DNA of 64,000 nucleotides from Mactromeris polynyma. Its lineage: Eukaryota > Mollusca > Bivalvia > Venerida > Mactridae. The notes below the pieces were generated by a model, which saw nothing but the letters and a program-made list of their open reading frames with translations, was not told the DNA's origin and made no database searches. Below, one piece after another: positions 25,175 to 38,800 of the stretch; the stretch's first letter is position 1, and each line of letters begins with the position of its first letter. The DNA lies in contig JASFXZ010000005.1 in the NCBI GenBank assembly GCA_032209605.1, forward strand, positions 17,350,860 to 17,414,859, in the 5' to 3' direction. The position numbers were made by a program, and so were the translations under genes.

Positions 25175-26534
25175 GTATATCACATCAATCGTCTTTACAT
25201 GTACAGAATTTATCCTAATCCCCAGGTTTAAATATCACTAAATGTGCAATAAACAACCGTGTACTACCGCAAACTTAACACGCTTCTCAACCTGTGTTCT
25301 AAATATAGCTCACACATGTTTACACATGTCGCTCTGGAGAGGTAATTGCAAGGGAAGTAACACAAATTGACTGCGGTTTACCGCTCTGCGGAGTTACCGT
25401 TCCTTGGAGGTTAAAATAAGCGTAAAACGAACGGTGAGAAATAAACATGTCGCTTCTCGGAGGTTGCCGCTCTGCAGAGGTGCCGTTACCGGAGGTATAC
25501 TGTACTTGAATTTTGAAAAAAAATGAAATTTGGTTAATTGCCCTTGAATTCTTCTGCTGCAGACAGAAACGGTACGGTGGTCAACAGGTTTAGCATAAAT
25601 TATGCTCTCTTCAAGTAATTATTATGCTGTGTAATTGTATCCGTGTTGCAATGATGGTCATCTCGATGTAATAAGCTTGAAAAATGATCCATTCTTCCTT
25701 ATACCAAAAAAAAACACTAAATTCTTAGTCCTAGAAAATGGGGTAAAATACTTAAAAAGTCCTTATAAAGTGCTTGAATTTTTTTCGGGAAGTTCTGTAT
25801 GAACCATGTATTACATTTTCTTCTCTTTGTGGCAGGCGGTAACTCATGGCAGTGCCCTTTGACAGATATTCCACAGATGGTTCTCTTTCAAAGTTGTTCA
25901 GATGGTTTAGGTTGTTGCACAATTATGTATACTAGGTTGCAGGAGCTAAAGATAGATTTTTAAAACTGAAATCTTAAAAAATCTTCTTGTCAGATCCAGA
26001 AGGCCTGCCCAGATCTTTCATACCTAGTATGTAACTGTCTTTAGTGGTCCTCTACCAAGATTGTTCAAATCATGTAGCTGGGGTCAAAACTGGCCTCGCC
26101 CAGGGTCGCATGTTTTCTGCAGACTTGTGTATGGAAATATACAATATAGAGATCCTCTACCTAGATGGATCAAATCATGCCCTGTAATCAATAGTGGCCC
26201 CACCCCAGGGGTTACATTTTTTCTATAGAATTACATAGGGAAGTCTTTGATTTTTTTCCAGAACCATAAGTCGAGAGTTTTCATAATTGGTATATGACAT
26301 TGTTTAGTGGTCTCCTACCAACATTGCTCAAGTTATGCCTCTGGTTTCTAATTCGGTCCTACCCTTTGGATCACATGCTTACCCTACAGTTAAATATGGA
26401 ATTACTTTAAAAATTGTCTTGTCGAGAATCATGATTATCAAAGGCTATTGTGTAAAATGTAGCAAGTTGAACTTTAGGCGCTCTTGTTTCTAAATTCTCT
26501 TGAACAATTTATTACAATTTTGTTTCATTTTCAG
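25175..26534. other. Upstream region of gene B with short repeats
   Basis: Holds two similar 35-bp segments, 25378-25412 and 25463-25497, both with CCGCTCTGC-GAG and CCGTT..GGAGGT. A fragment at 25700-25812 recurs at 46370-46450. Between 25960 and 26480 there are about three copies of a dispersed repeat with CTACCAAGATTGTTCAAAT. A 5' non-coding exon and promoter of gene B must lie here or further upstream but were not identified. Confidence 0.5.
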
Positions 26535-26869
26535 AAGTGAGGATACAGAGGAGGATAGTATGAAGAAGTGCCCCAACACTAAATGTGGTGTTGTGGGTAC
26601 TTGGAAATTCTGTCAAGATTGTGGAGCTAAGATGGTGGAGGAACAGAAGACAGGCACAGTTGTGACCTGTGATGGAAAACTTGAAGATGGATCTGTTTGT
26701 GGTGCTGAGCTAACACAGAAGAAGAAATTCTGTGCAGATTGTGGTACGAACGTAAACCCAGCATTATTCAATGTTCTTACAGAGAAATGTCAGAAATGCG
26801 GATTTGCTTTGGAGCCAAACAAGGCTTTCTGTGAGGAATGTGGACTGAAGAGATCTACACTTACCAAAG
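26535..26869 (+). CDS. Gene B exon 1: three zinc-ribbon modules, start codon at 26560
   Basis: Acceptor TTTTCAG ends at 26534; donor G|GTAAGT follows 26869 (phase 1). I choose ATG 26560-26562 because the peptide MKKCPNTKCGVVGTWKFC matches the way vertebrate RNF213 begins (Met, then a CxxC zinc ribbon). The exon is also open upstream of this Met, so an earlier start in a previous exon is possible. Three Cys pairs of pairs are visible: CPNTKC with CQDC; CDGK...VC with CADC; CQKC with CEEC. Each is a likely zinc ribbon binding one Zn. Vertebrate RNF213 is remembered as having one such unit here, so three would be an expansion. Confidence 0.85.
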
Positions 26870-29800
26870 GTAAGTCGCCTCTCTTCAAAACATCAAAAAT
26901 CATCTTCAGATTTTTATTTTTACATGTAATACGCAAATGCTAGGTTTTTTATTGTGCATTTCTAAAAAATCATATTGAGTATACATGTATTTGAAACCTT
27001 TTCACAGTACTGCAGTTGTAAGATTGCATATTATCCAGTACAATGATTTGGCACTTATAAGTAATATGATATCGAAGTCACATAACAGGGACACACTTGT
27101 GACTCTTTACAAAAACTTGGCTCATGTATTCACTTTTTGAGGATGATTTTCAGATCATGTAGAACCCCCTCTTGTTTAAATACAATTATCAAACAACCAA
27201 GAGACAATTCATAAGTTTGATTCCTATATTATCATTTTGTGAGATATGAAAAATTACCCTACTCCATTTGACATTATGATCAAGTTTGTATTCAAATCTT
27301 TGGGAGTTCTATTAATTTGAATAATCTCAGATATATTATGTTTCTTATAAATTATTTGCATAAAGTGTTACCCCTGTCCATCCATGTGTCTGTCCATGCA
27401 AAAAAAATTCAGATCAATAACTCTTGAAAAGGATTGATGAATTCAATTCATATTGGATACATTAGCGTAGGATAAAAAATACATCTCAAATTAGATTTTT
27501 GTTACAATCAACCAAATGGAGGAGTTATGGCCCTTTTTTGACTTAAAAGCCCATGGTTGGGGCATACATGTTCTAAGGACGCTTCTAGTTTATTTTTAAG
27601 CAACCATTAAGTAATTGTTCAATATTGTGTTATATTTAGATACAAGCACATTGGCAAAACTTGTAACTCAAGAAGAGGTTGTGAAGATGAAATCTGAGGA
27701 TGATTCAATGATAAAACAAGAAGAAGTAGCAGCTGCGAAGGAAAACATTGAAGCCACAGATGTGACTTATAAACCGTCCTCCACTGCGTCTGAAAAGCAA
27801 GATAATGACACAAAAGATCATGAAATGAATAACAGTCCTGTTGAAAATGTTGGAGTCAGTAACATTAATGAAAGGAGAGAAGGTTATAACTACACAAATG
27901 ATCTAACAGATGATGTTGAAATGCAGGAACACAATGAATGTCCAGAAGAAAGTCAAAACTTGGATAAAAAAGGAATTATCATTGAAAATGTTCTGGACAT
28001 TCAAAATCAAGGTTCAAATCATCTTGATGATATTAAAATAGGTAATCTTAAAATAGTGGATGTAGCTAGTAATGGAAATACCAACAAGAGTGATGAGGCT
28101 GCTACGCGTGGTTTTGATGACAGCATTGGTAGTGCTGAAGGCAATGGGACCAATTCTTCGAAAGGAAACATAAAACAGAAAGAAGGTGTAGAAAAAAAAA
28201 TTAAATTTCAACAAGACAGATGTCAAGAAGTCTCTATAGAAAGCCAGACTGTGGAAGTATTGCCAGACAAAAATGGTCGTAAAAGTGGAACAAATCGGAC
28301 ATCGTCTGAGGGAGATATAGAACAGAACGACATCATACAGGATTCCGGTGGTACAAAACCGACATCGTCTGAGGGAGATACAGAACAGAACGACAACATA
28401 CAGGATTCCAGTGGTACAAAACCGACATCGTCTGAGGGAGATACAGAACAGAACGACAACATACAGGATTGCAGTGGTACAAAACCGACATCGCCTGAGG
28501 GAGATACAGAACAGAACGACATCATACAGGATTCCAGTGGTACAAAACCGACATCGTCTGAGGGAGATACAGAACAGAATGACAACATACAGGATTCCAG
28601 TGGTACAAAACCGACATCGTCTGAGGGAGATACAGAACAGAACGACATCATACAGGATTCTGGGGGTACAAAACCGACATCGTCTGAGGGAGATACAGAA
28701 CAGAACGACAACATACAGGATTCCAGTGGTACAAAACCGACATCGCCTGAGGGAGATACAGAACAGAACGACAACATACAGGATTCCAGTGGTACAAAAC
28801 CAACATCGCCTGAGGGAGATATAGAACAGAACGACATCATACAGGATTCTGGTGGTACAAAACCGATATTGTCAGAGGGATATACAGAACAGAACGACAT
28901 CATACAGGATTCCGGTGGTACAAAACCGACATCGTCTGAGGGAGATACAGAACAGAACGACATCATACAGGATTCCGGTGGTACAAAACCGACATCGTCT
29001 GAGGGAGATACAGAACGGAACGACATCATACAGGATTCCAGTGGTATAAAACCAACATCGTCTGAGTGAGATATAGAACAGAACGACATCACACAGGATT
29101 CCAGTGGTACAAAACCGACCTCGCCTGAGGGAGATAAAGAACAGAACGACATCATACAGGATTCTGGTGGTACAAAACCGACATTGTCAGAGGGAGATAC
29201 AGAACAGAACGACATCATACAGGATTCCGGTGGTACAAAACCGACATCGTCTGAGGGAGATGCAGAACAGAACGACATCATACAGAATTCCGGTGGTACA
29301 AAACCGACATCGTCTGAGGGAGATATAGAACGGAACGACATCATACAGGATTCCAGTGGTATAAAACCGACATCGCCTGAGGGAGATACAGAACAGAACG
29401 ACAACATACAGGATTCCAGTGGTACAAAACCGACATCGCCTGAGGGAGATACAGAACAGAACGACAACATACAGGATTCCAGTGGTACAAAACCGACATC
29501 GCCTGAGGGAGATACAGAACAGAACGACAACATACAGGATTCCAGTGGTACAAAACCGACATCGTCTGAGGGAGATACAGAACAGAACGACAACATACAG
29601 AATTCCAGTGGTGCAAAACCGACATCGTCTGAGGGAGATACAGAACAGAACGACATCATACAGGATTCCAGTTGTACAAAACCGACATCGTCTGAGGGAG
29701 ATACAGAACAGAACGACAACATACAGGATTCCAGTGGTACAAAACCGACATCGTCTGAGGGAGATACAGAACAGAACGACAACATACAGGATTCTGGTGG

Positions 29801-32800
29801 TACAAAACCGACATCGTCTGAGGGAGATACAGAACAGAATGACAACATACAGGATTCCAGTGGTACAAAACCGACATTGTCTGAGGGAGATACAGAACAG
29901 AATGACAACATACAGGATTCCAGTGGTACAAAACCGACATTGTCTGAGGGAGATACAGAACAGAAGGACAACATACAGGATTCTGGTGGTACAAAACCGA
30001 CATCGCCTGAGGGAGATACAGAACAGAATGACAACATACAGAATTTCAGTGGTACAAAACCAACATCGCCTGAGGGAGATATAGAACAGAACGACATCAT
30101 ACAGGATTCCAGTGGTACAAAACCGACATCGTCTGAGGGAGATACAGAACAGAACGACATCATACAGGATTCCAGTGGTACAAAACCGACATCGCCTGAG
30201 GGAGATATAGAACAGAACGACATCATACAGGATTCCAGTGGTACAAAACCGACATCGTCTGAGGGAGATACAGAACAGAACGACATCATACAGGATTCCG
30301 GTGGTACAAAACGGACATCGTCTGAGGGAGATACAGAACAGAACGACAACATACAGGATTCCAGTGGTACAAAACCGACATTGTCTGAGGGAGATACAGA
30401 ACAGAAGGACAACATACAGGATTCTGGTGGTACAAAACCGACATCGCCTGAGGGAGATACAGAACAGAATGACAACATACAGAATTTCAGTGGTACAAAA
30501 CCAACATCGCCTGAGGGAGATATAGAACAGAACGACATCATACAGGATTCCAGTGGTACAAAACCGACATCGTCTGAGGGAGATACAGAACAGAACGACA
30601 TCATACAGGATTCCAGTGGTACAAAACCGACATCGCCTGAGGGAGATATAGAACAGAACGACATCATACAGGATTCCAGTGGTACAAAACCGACATCGTC
30701 TGAGGGAGATACAGAACAGAACGACATCATACAGGATTCCGGTGGTACAAAACGGACATCGTCTGAGGGAGATACAGAACAGAACGACAACATACAGGAT
30801 TCCAGTGGTACAAAACCGACATCGCCTGAGGGAGATACAGAACAGAACGACAACATACAGGATTCCGGTGTTAAAGTTAATAAACCACAACATACACTGT
30901 CAGAAATAGCCTCCTCAACATCTGATCAGAAATCTTCTGGCAGTGGAAATAATGAGACAGGTAAAGCCAGTGTATCAGTCAACAAAGTAGATGGAACTGA
31001 TGTTGATGGTGATTTTAACAAGGTACAGACCAGAAGTATGGACAAGAGCTTCAAGGTTGAAGAAAAAAAACAAGTATACTAGTATTACATATTTATTATT
31101 GCCATCTTTACTATTGTAGCGTAATGACTCATCTATTCTGCCAGTGATTTCTTTAGTTCATTTTACCGCCGAATATCGTCTGTTTCCTCTCGACAAAAAG
31201 TGTTCATTTTTCATCCAAAAATCGTCATTTTTTTCCTATTTCTTTGAACATTCCCCCCTCCAAATAGGAGGTTGGCTTTTCCTTCAAACAAAATCGGAAG
31301 TATTAGTAAGAATGAGTGCTGTATGCTTGATAAAGAATTGTTGACTAATTATAATTCACTTTTAGTAGTGATTGGCAATCTGCTGGAATTTCAGCAACAA
31401 TTAATTGGAGTTGACTTATTAATCGATTAATCTGTAGTTTTTGGATCATTTGACAATTACAGATGCTCCCGATTATTTTCATGAAAAATCCTAAAATTTG
31501 TCAAAAAAGGACGAAAAATTGATCAAAATCGTATTTTTTCGCGATTTGCTGTCTGCTCTTTCGCGAAATCACGTGCTGTTAACGAACCGCGATCGCGAAT
31601 CAACGAGATTACTTAAACTGAATATACGCACCATAAGAGATATATGTCCAATTAAGATAGCCATCAATATTTACTCAAATGTCACCTTCTAATAGTTTTC
31701 AACACATATCATGTAAACATCAACGTAATTTGACCTTGGATTGTACTGAATCTATGACGTCACGGGAGTAGCTGATGCAGATTTGTCTACACACGCCCAC
31801 ATTCAATTATTCTCCTTACCTTGACCAATTAGGTGATCGCGAAATTTCTTTAATTGAATGAATGACAGTAGGGCAGTCAATCATGGAACAAATGAGTGTT
31901 AATCCTCAATAAACTAAATGACAATGCAAACATGTTTGCGATATCCGGATGCGCTAATTACAATTAATACAGCACTTGTTGTTCACACATATCTACTAGA
32001 TGTGTCGGTCGACTATTTCTCAATTTGTCAATGTTTACCTTTTAAGTCGAGGCAAAAGCGGAAAAAATCGGCACGGGATGTTTGAAGTGCTGCGAGTCAA
32101 AACCAATGTTCTAGCAGACTACAAAGGCGCCGCGGATCGACTTTTTAGATCAAGTAGTCGGCCCAATGTTTGATGCGACGCACGTGGAAAATTTTCTACT
32201 CGCAGAGTTCAAAGGCGCCGCGTCGTCTTCTAGTTTCAGAGGTCGACCGTCGTGGGTGGTGATTTTGTCAAATTCACATTTTGATTGACGTGAAATGCTT
32301 TATAAGACGTATGTAATATGAACGTGTGCAAGAACTGTAGGCCACCGATTTTTCACGCGTGATTGTTGGTCCAATCAACAGTTTTACGCGATGGATTATT
32401 CTTTTGTTCTGGTGAATAACGGATAAATAAATATCGATAGGTACAAAAATATAATTAGATATAATTATTGAATAAATTCGGCGATGTTCACATGTATTTT
32501 GCGAGTGTCACAGGGGATAATTTTCACGGGTAACAAATATTACAAATGCCGCCAAAATATCGCGGTTCCGAAAGAGAAATGACCACATTTTAGCTTTGTT
32601 TTAAATAATTAATGAGTTTTGTTTTGAAATAGTTTTAAATAATAACCCATAAATACATTTTATATATTATCCTCTACCTTTTTATTAAAACAAATACGAA
32701 ATAAATACGAAATATATGAAAACATAGTATACACAACGCTATATTGTGTGGGTGGGGTAAGGTGGTATTCTGTCTCTATACCGCGGTTGGATATAACGCG

Positions 32801-35800
32801 ATCGTATACAGTATTTTTGTCAAATCTCTTGCTACATTTAAAATGTGGATCACTCTCAACTAATCTTATAAGACTTTTTCTGTTAGAGGATTTCTTACTG
32901 GAAATAGGGAAGAAAACGTGCTATTTTAATATGGAAATTGTAACCATAAATGGCCTCAAAATAGCCTAAAAAATAAGTGTCTTGCCCAGCCACTGACTTC
33001 TGTGTGTCTTTGTCTTTTGTGTGGCAAGATACTTCACTCTGCTTTACTACTGGCATTAGGTGGTAGACAGTTTATGGCAATTATGGCCCTCTTATTTATG
33101 CACATTATATCATTTAAATCTTTTTGTGATATTGGTTTATTCTCTGGATAGAACTATTGACATAAAAATTGTTTCTCTTAATGTATGTTTTGTATTATTT
33201 ACAGCAAACAACATCGGATTCTGCAAAACAAAAAGGAAGAAATTCTAGGTACATGTAATGTCAATTTATTTCACCTGTCAATGATTTACCTTTAGATACT
33301 TGATTGGAAGATTTTGTAAATAATATTTTCTTTTGAATTCAAGCCATGAACATCTGACAAACAAATGATTAACACTTGCTTCCTGTAAGTACCAAATGTT
33401 TGCATTAGATTTTGGAGATTTTATAGATTCAAAGACTTGCTTTCACTAAAAATCATAATGCAAGATTTAAACAAATAAAAATATCAATGCAGTAAAGCTA
33501 TCACATGTACTGTTTTTGACATTTCTATCATGACCATTTGTCATTGGTAAAATGAACCTAGTTTTGTGATTTAGATCTTACTGTCAGTACCTTGGAATTT
33601 TCAATGTAGCTTGATACGACTGGTTTTCGAATAATTTCATAATGTTGGATCAGTAAAATTGCATTTGATTTGTTCTATGTATTAATCAACACAACCATGC
33701 AGAAATAGGGAAAAGCTCTGCTGCTTTACTGTTGAAGAAGGCTGAGTAATATAGGGATATTTGGCCAAAACAGTGTTACACTTGTCTGTCTGTCCTTCCA
33801 TCCCATGCGAAGAATAGGTTTCCGATCAGTAACTCTTGAAAGGATGGATAAATTAATTTCATATTGGGCACATAAGCAATAAAATACAGGTCTAGTTTGA
33901 TTTCAGCTACAATCTGCCAATAATTGGAAGAGTTATGGCCCTTTTTCAACTCAAAAGATTGGTGTCCAATCAATAACTCTTGAAAGGTTGAATGGATTTA
34001 ATTCATGTTGCTTCAAAAAGATATAGCCATTACAAAGTATTTGCATTCTACTGAAAAGCCCGCAGCAGGGGCATCTGTGTCCATACATCTAGTTTAAGGT
34101 CAGTTCATCGCATGAGCTCTTTCATTACCTACAGTTAACAAACCTGTTGTTACTGTTACTGTTTCAAATATGGCACTAATCAAAATATGCATCAAACCTT
34201 TCGAGGAAGAGAGGGCATATTGGTTTTAACATGTCGGTCGGTCGGTCGGTCCATCCGTCGGTCCGTAACCTTTTTGTGTCCGATCAATAACTCAAGAGCC
34301 CATTGACCTATTATTCTCAAACTTGGTCCACACATTAACCTTTGGTAGCAGAGGTACCCTATTGATTGTGGGGTCACAGGTCATAGGTCAAGGTCACAGG
34401 GGGCATAATGTTTTACAAACATCTCTTGTTTGTTTTATATTCTATTATGCAAGTAATAATTAAGCATTAACATAACTTATAAAAGAGTAAATAACATATA
34501 ATTGTTTGAAAAACTACTTCAATGTGGCATTATAGTGATGTCATGTTTGTTTGCATTAGGCACATGACGTCACATGATGTCACATGACGTCACATGGAAT
34601 TGTGAAGCACGTGGAAAGCAATTAATTATTTAAAACCTGCTGAAAAAGCTTGATAAAAAAGTGTATTTGTAATCTCATTAACATCAGACTCAAGTTACAG
34701 CACTCGTGAAAATATTCGAATATCACGGTTGATTACATATCCTGATAAACTCACTGTTTTATACAGTAAGAGTTAGCACTGTCACTTGTACTGGTTTGCT
34801 GCTTGATTTGTCATGCTAAATGGGCACATGAATCCAAGTGATACAGGAATCTTCAGATTCACCAAGTGTAAAGTAAAATAAAATTTCAGCCAGTTTTCTT
34901 TATATTCCATTGTGTATATACAAACCAGGATGAAAAAACGTGTATAAAAGCATAGGTATCTCATGACATCACATATGAAATGTTTAAAGGCAACCAACAA
35001 TTTGAAATAACATAAAATAAAATAAAAATTATTTTCCTAAAAGATTGAACATTTTTTCATCTCCTGAACTCCGCTTTAATTTTTCGATTGGTGCTTGTTT
35101 TTTTTTATCTTCAACCAAAATAAGCATATATCCTCTATTGTTGGTTTCATGTTATTATTGCATTTTAGGTTATTTAGTACTGTTGTAAATTGTATTTTTA
35201 GAACTGCTGCCGACAACATACAAGTTAAGTTTCATGTGATCATAAGTGATGATTTCAAATTTGACCCTTCAAAGCATAAGTGCATTCTAACCATTGGACA
35301 TCATGAGATGGGTGGATGGAAAAACAGAAGTCGTAAGATGCAAATTGTCAAGTGAGTAGTATAATCTTTGTTATTGATTATGTTAATAGTTTTGCCATGT
35401 TTTAAGAAATGTATTTTTTTCTTTTTTGTTGCATTTGTCATACATTTACGTAACAATATACAGTGATCAAACATAAAAAAATCGATAAAAAAATCTTAAA
35501 GCTAGTGAAATAACAAAGTCCTCAGGAGAACAACAACACATAACAGACCTGTATTCTGTCAATATTTCTGTACATTATATTTTAATTAAGTAATATTAAA
35601 AATTGTGTCCATTTATTTTCAAACAGGTCATTTTTGTTTCTCAAATTTGATATTATTTTCTCCAAGTTATTATGTGTATCAGGTATTATCTGAAACGTTC
35701 AAAAGTTGGAATATTTAGTGTACATTTACACTTGAATATAAAATCTTCAGTAAGTATTTTAATATAAGGTATCAGGTAGTATGTATTCACATTATGGGGT

Positions 35801-38800
35801 AAAAAACCTAGGTCACTAGGTGTACAATCTTAAAAAAACAATTTTATAGGCACCAGATATAAATACAATGTTAATGTTTGCCATCAGGCCATATTGAGCA
35901 GTATTACTCAGGTGAGTGATCGAGGGTCATCTTGACCCTCTTGTATTTTAATATCACTAGGTCAAAATGAAACGTCACAGTGACTGTTATGACAGAAACA
36001 GAGAATGCTTTTACTTATGATCCTAAATGTTGAGCTCAGTGGCCATGGTCAATTGATGCTCCCTATGTGTTAGGTCTGTTTGAAGTCAATGTCAAGGGAA
36101 CTGTTATACAAAAAACATTTCCCTCAATAACTCTAAATCAAAGGACTGAAGGTCCTGAGAGGCGCTTCCAAGGCAAGAAAGTACGTTTCGATATCATTGA
36201 AAGGTGATTATTTTCAATAAATTAACAAGCTAATAGGACATATCTTCGTATTAATATATTTATTTCGAAAATAGGAAAAACACAAATATGATTATTATCA
36301 TTGAACTAACCTGCGTTGGATATGAACTAATCCAATTAATGACATTATGTCCATGCTATTGCAGCGTCAGATCTTGGTCCTACTATAGTGAACGTAAAGT
36401 ATTAACTACTAGATGCCCAAGGGCAACATATCAAGCCCGGAAAATGTTAAGAAGACCCGTTTCTGACCTTTGACCTCTACGTGTGACCTTGACATGTGAG
36501 CTATATACAAAGTCTTATGCGCAACACACCATCGCTGCATAGTGAAGTATATGTCTAGTAATTTGATCATCCCCCAATAAAGGACAATGTAAGGTCAATA
36601 TATTTAGATCCGTTTTTTATGTTTGACCTGTAAGTGTGATCTTAACCTTTTTGCTACACACACAGAACTTGCACGATAAATGAGGTCACCATGGTGAACA
36701 TTGGTGCAAAGCTATTCAGAAATCCCAAATAAATGAGGTGTTTTGGACTCATTCTTTTGACATTTGACCTCAAACCTGACCTTTCAGCTACAAACATGGC
36801 TCTTGAGCATGACATGCCATATAAACATTGCAAACATTTATGCCAAGTTATTTCAAAATCCCTCAATAAATAACAGTTGGTTGATCAATAATGTAGGTCA
36901 AAATCAATGTTATACAGCTACGCCGAAAAACACATACCATAATTATCTTGTGTGCACTTATATTTATTAGTAAAATGGTCATCTTGCCAAAAGTGAATCT
37001 CATAATTCCGCAATATTAACGCATGCGGAAAACATACAAAAAGGATTTTCGCAAAAGAGATAAAACAATCGAGAGAAATGTATTTGTTTTAATTGAAGTT
37101 ACTATGAATTGAGGTTAAAATTTGTAAAAAATCACCTTCCAAATGTACTTTCAGTACTTTGATCATTATATGATCCGCCATGAGATTTTTTGTCCAAATG
37201 GGGTATCTGGGCGAAAATGAGTTATTTGCATATTCTTGTGCTTCGACCTCTGTAGAATGACCAGAAATGGTCAATTTTTGGAATAGACCAGTTCTTATGG
37301 AAAATTTATGGATTTTGTAACATCACCATTACAACTAAATGCAGATTATTCAGTTTTTATTGTCATTTATTGACAGATGTATTAATATCTATGTATTTGT
37401 CTGCTTGGCAGTGTATATTCGACATGAATATCTAGCTAAGGTCACTGAATCGTTCTATAGTTATATTTGGGAAACCACAAAACAGGACAGATAATGAAAG
37501 GATAGTTCGAAACGTATCTTTAAATACAAATTTCTATCAGTCAGTGGCCGGTAGCTTTGACTGAAGTGAATAAACTAATGGAAATTGGAAAAATAAACAT
37601 GTGAAAATTCGCGGTTCTTTGCCCACATTTTGCCCATGTCTCACGGCGCGTTACATACTAGAAATTACTATGCGATTATGAATACGGATAACCTCAATTC
37701 GCCAAATAATGACTCAAATAATCCCGTTACATCTCTCTATATATAAAACCGTTTATATTAAGACTCCCATTCTACAATTGATATATCTCTGACAAATCAG
37801 TCACTATGCTCATTGAATCTATAATAAATCAGAGGAATGTACATGTACTATTTTCTTGAGACAAATAAATATGATTGGCGGTTCTTTGAATTAACTTCCG
37901 GTTGATACGATGATAGCAAAGAGACGCTAAAGCGCCTCAAAAACCATGACATACTATCATTTTCAAACCACTGGAATTTCATTTCACAACGCAATTTCCT
38001 ATTTCAGTTTGAAGTAAATCATATTTCTGAACTGAAAGTAGTGTATTTTCATACATCAAAATAAAATAAATAAAAGGATTAGCCAAGAACTTTGTCATGC
38101 CAGAATGAAACTGTCTCTTTACATCACCAAGTGCAGGCACTCATATCTTGCAAACATATGGTGGCATATTACTGCCACCAGTTAGCATGATAGCGTTCGC
38201 GAATTAATTCGTGTTAACCACTTAATTATTACGATAATTATCTAGATATCTAGTTAATATTCGTGATAAATTTTCGGTAAGATAAATATCATACAACTAG
38301 AAACAGGCTTGAAAGTGCCCAGAACTGCCACCTCTTACGTTTCTATGATGTATTACACTAGATTTAAGTGGCAACACGAATCTTATCTAGTTGACGACTT
38401 ATCATGTTACTTAATAACTCAAATTCGCGAATTTCACTTAAGATTCGTGTTACCACTTATTTATAAATGCAAGTTTGGCTTCTAGATGTAAGTGGTAACA
38501 CGAATCTTAAGTGAAATTCGCGAATTTGAGTTATTAAGTAACATAATAAGTGGACAACTAGATAAGATTCGTGTTACCACTTACATGAAGAAGCCAAAAA
38601 TTAATAAGTGGTAACACGAATCTTAAGTCAAATTCGCGAATTTGAGTTATTAAGTAACATAATAAGTGGTCAACTAGATAAGATTCGTGTTACCACTTAC
38701 ATGAAGAAGCCAAAAATTAATAAGTGGTAACACGAATCTTAAGTGAAATTCGCGAATTTGAGTTTTTAAGTAACATAATAAGTGGTTAACTAGATAAGAT

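Noticed and set aside
28223..30893. 877- and 568-codon open frames on the minus strand
   Set aside because: They are the antisense of the 63-bp coding array, show monotonous repeats such as SFCSVSPS and LRRCRFCTTG, and have no partner exons. The + frame joins RNF213-like exons on both sides.
28348..30909. + strand frames reading RHRLREIQNRTT repeats
   Set aside because: Shifted frame of the same array; no connection to other exons.
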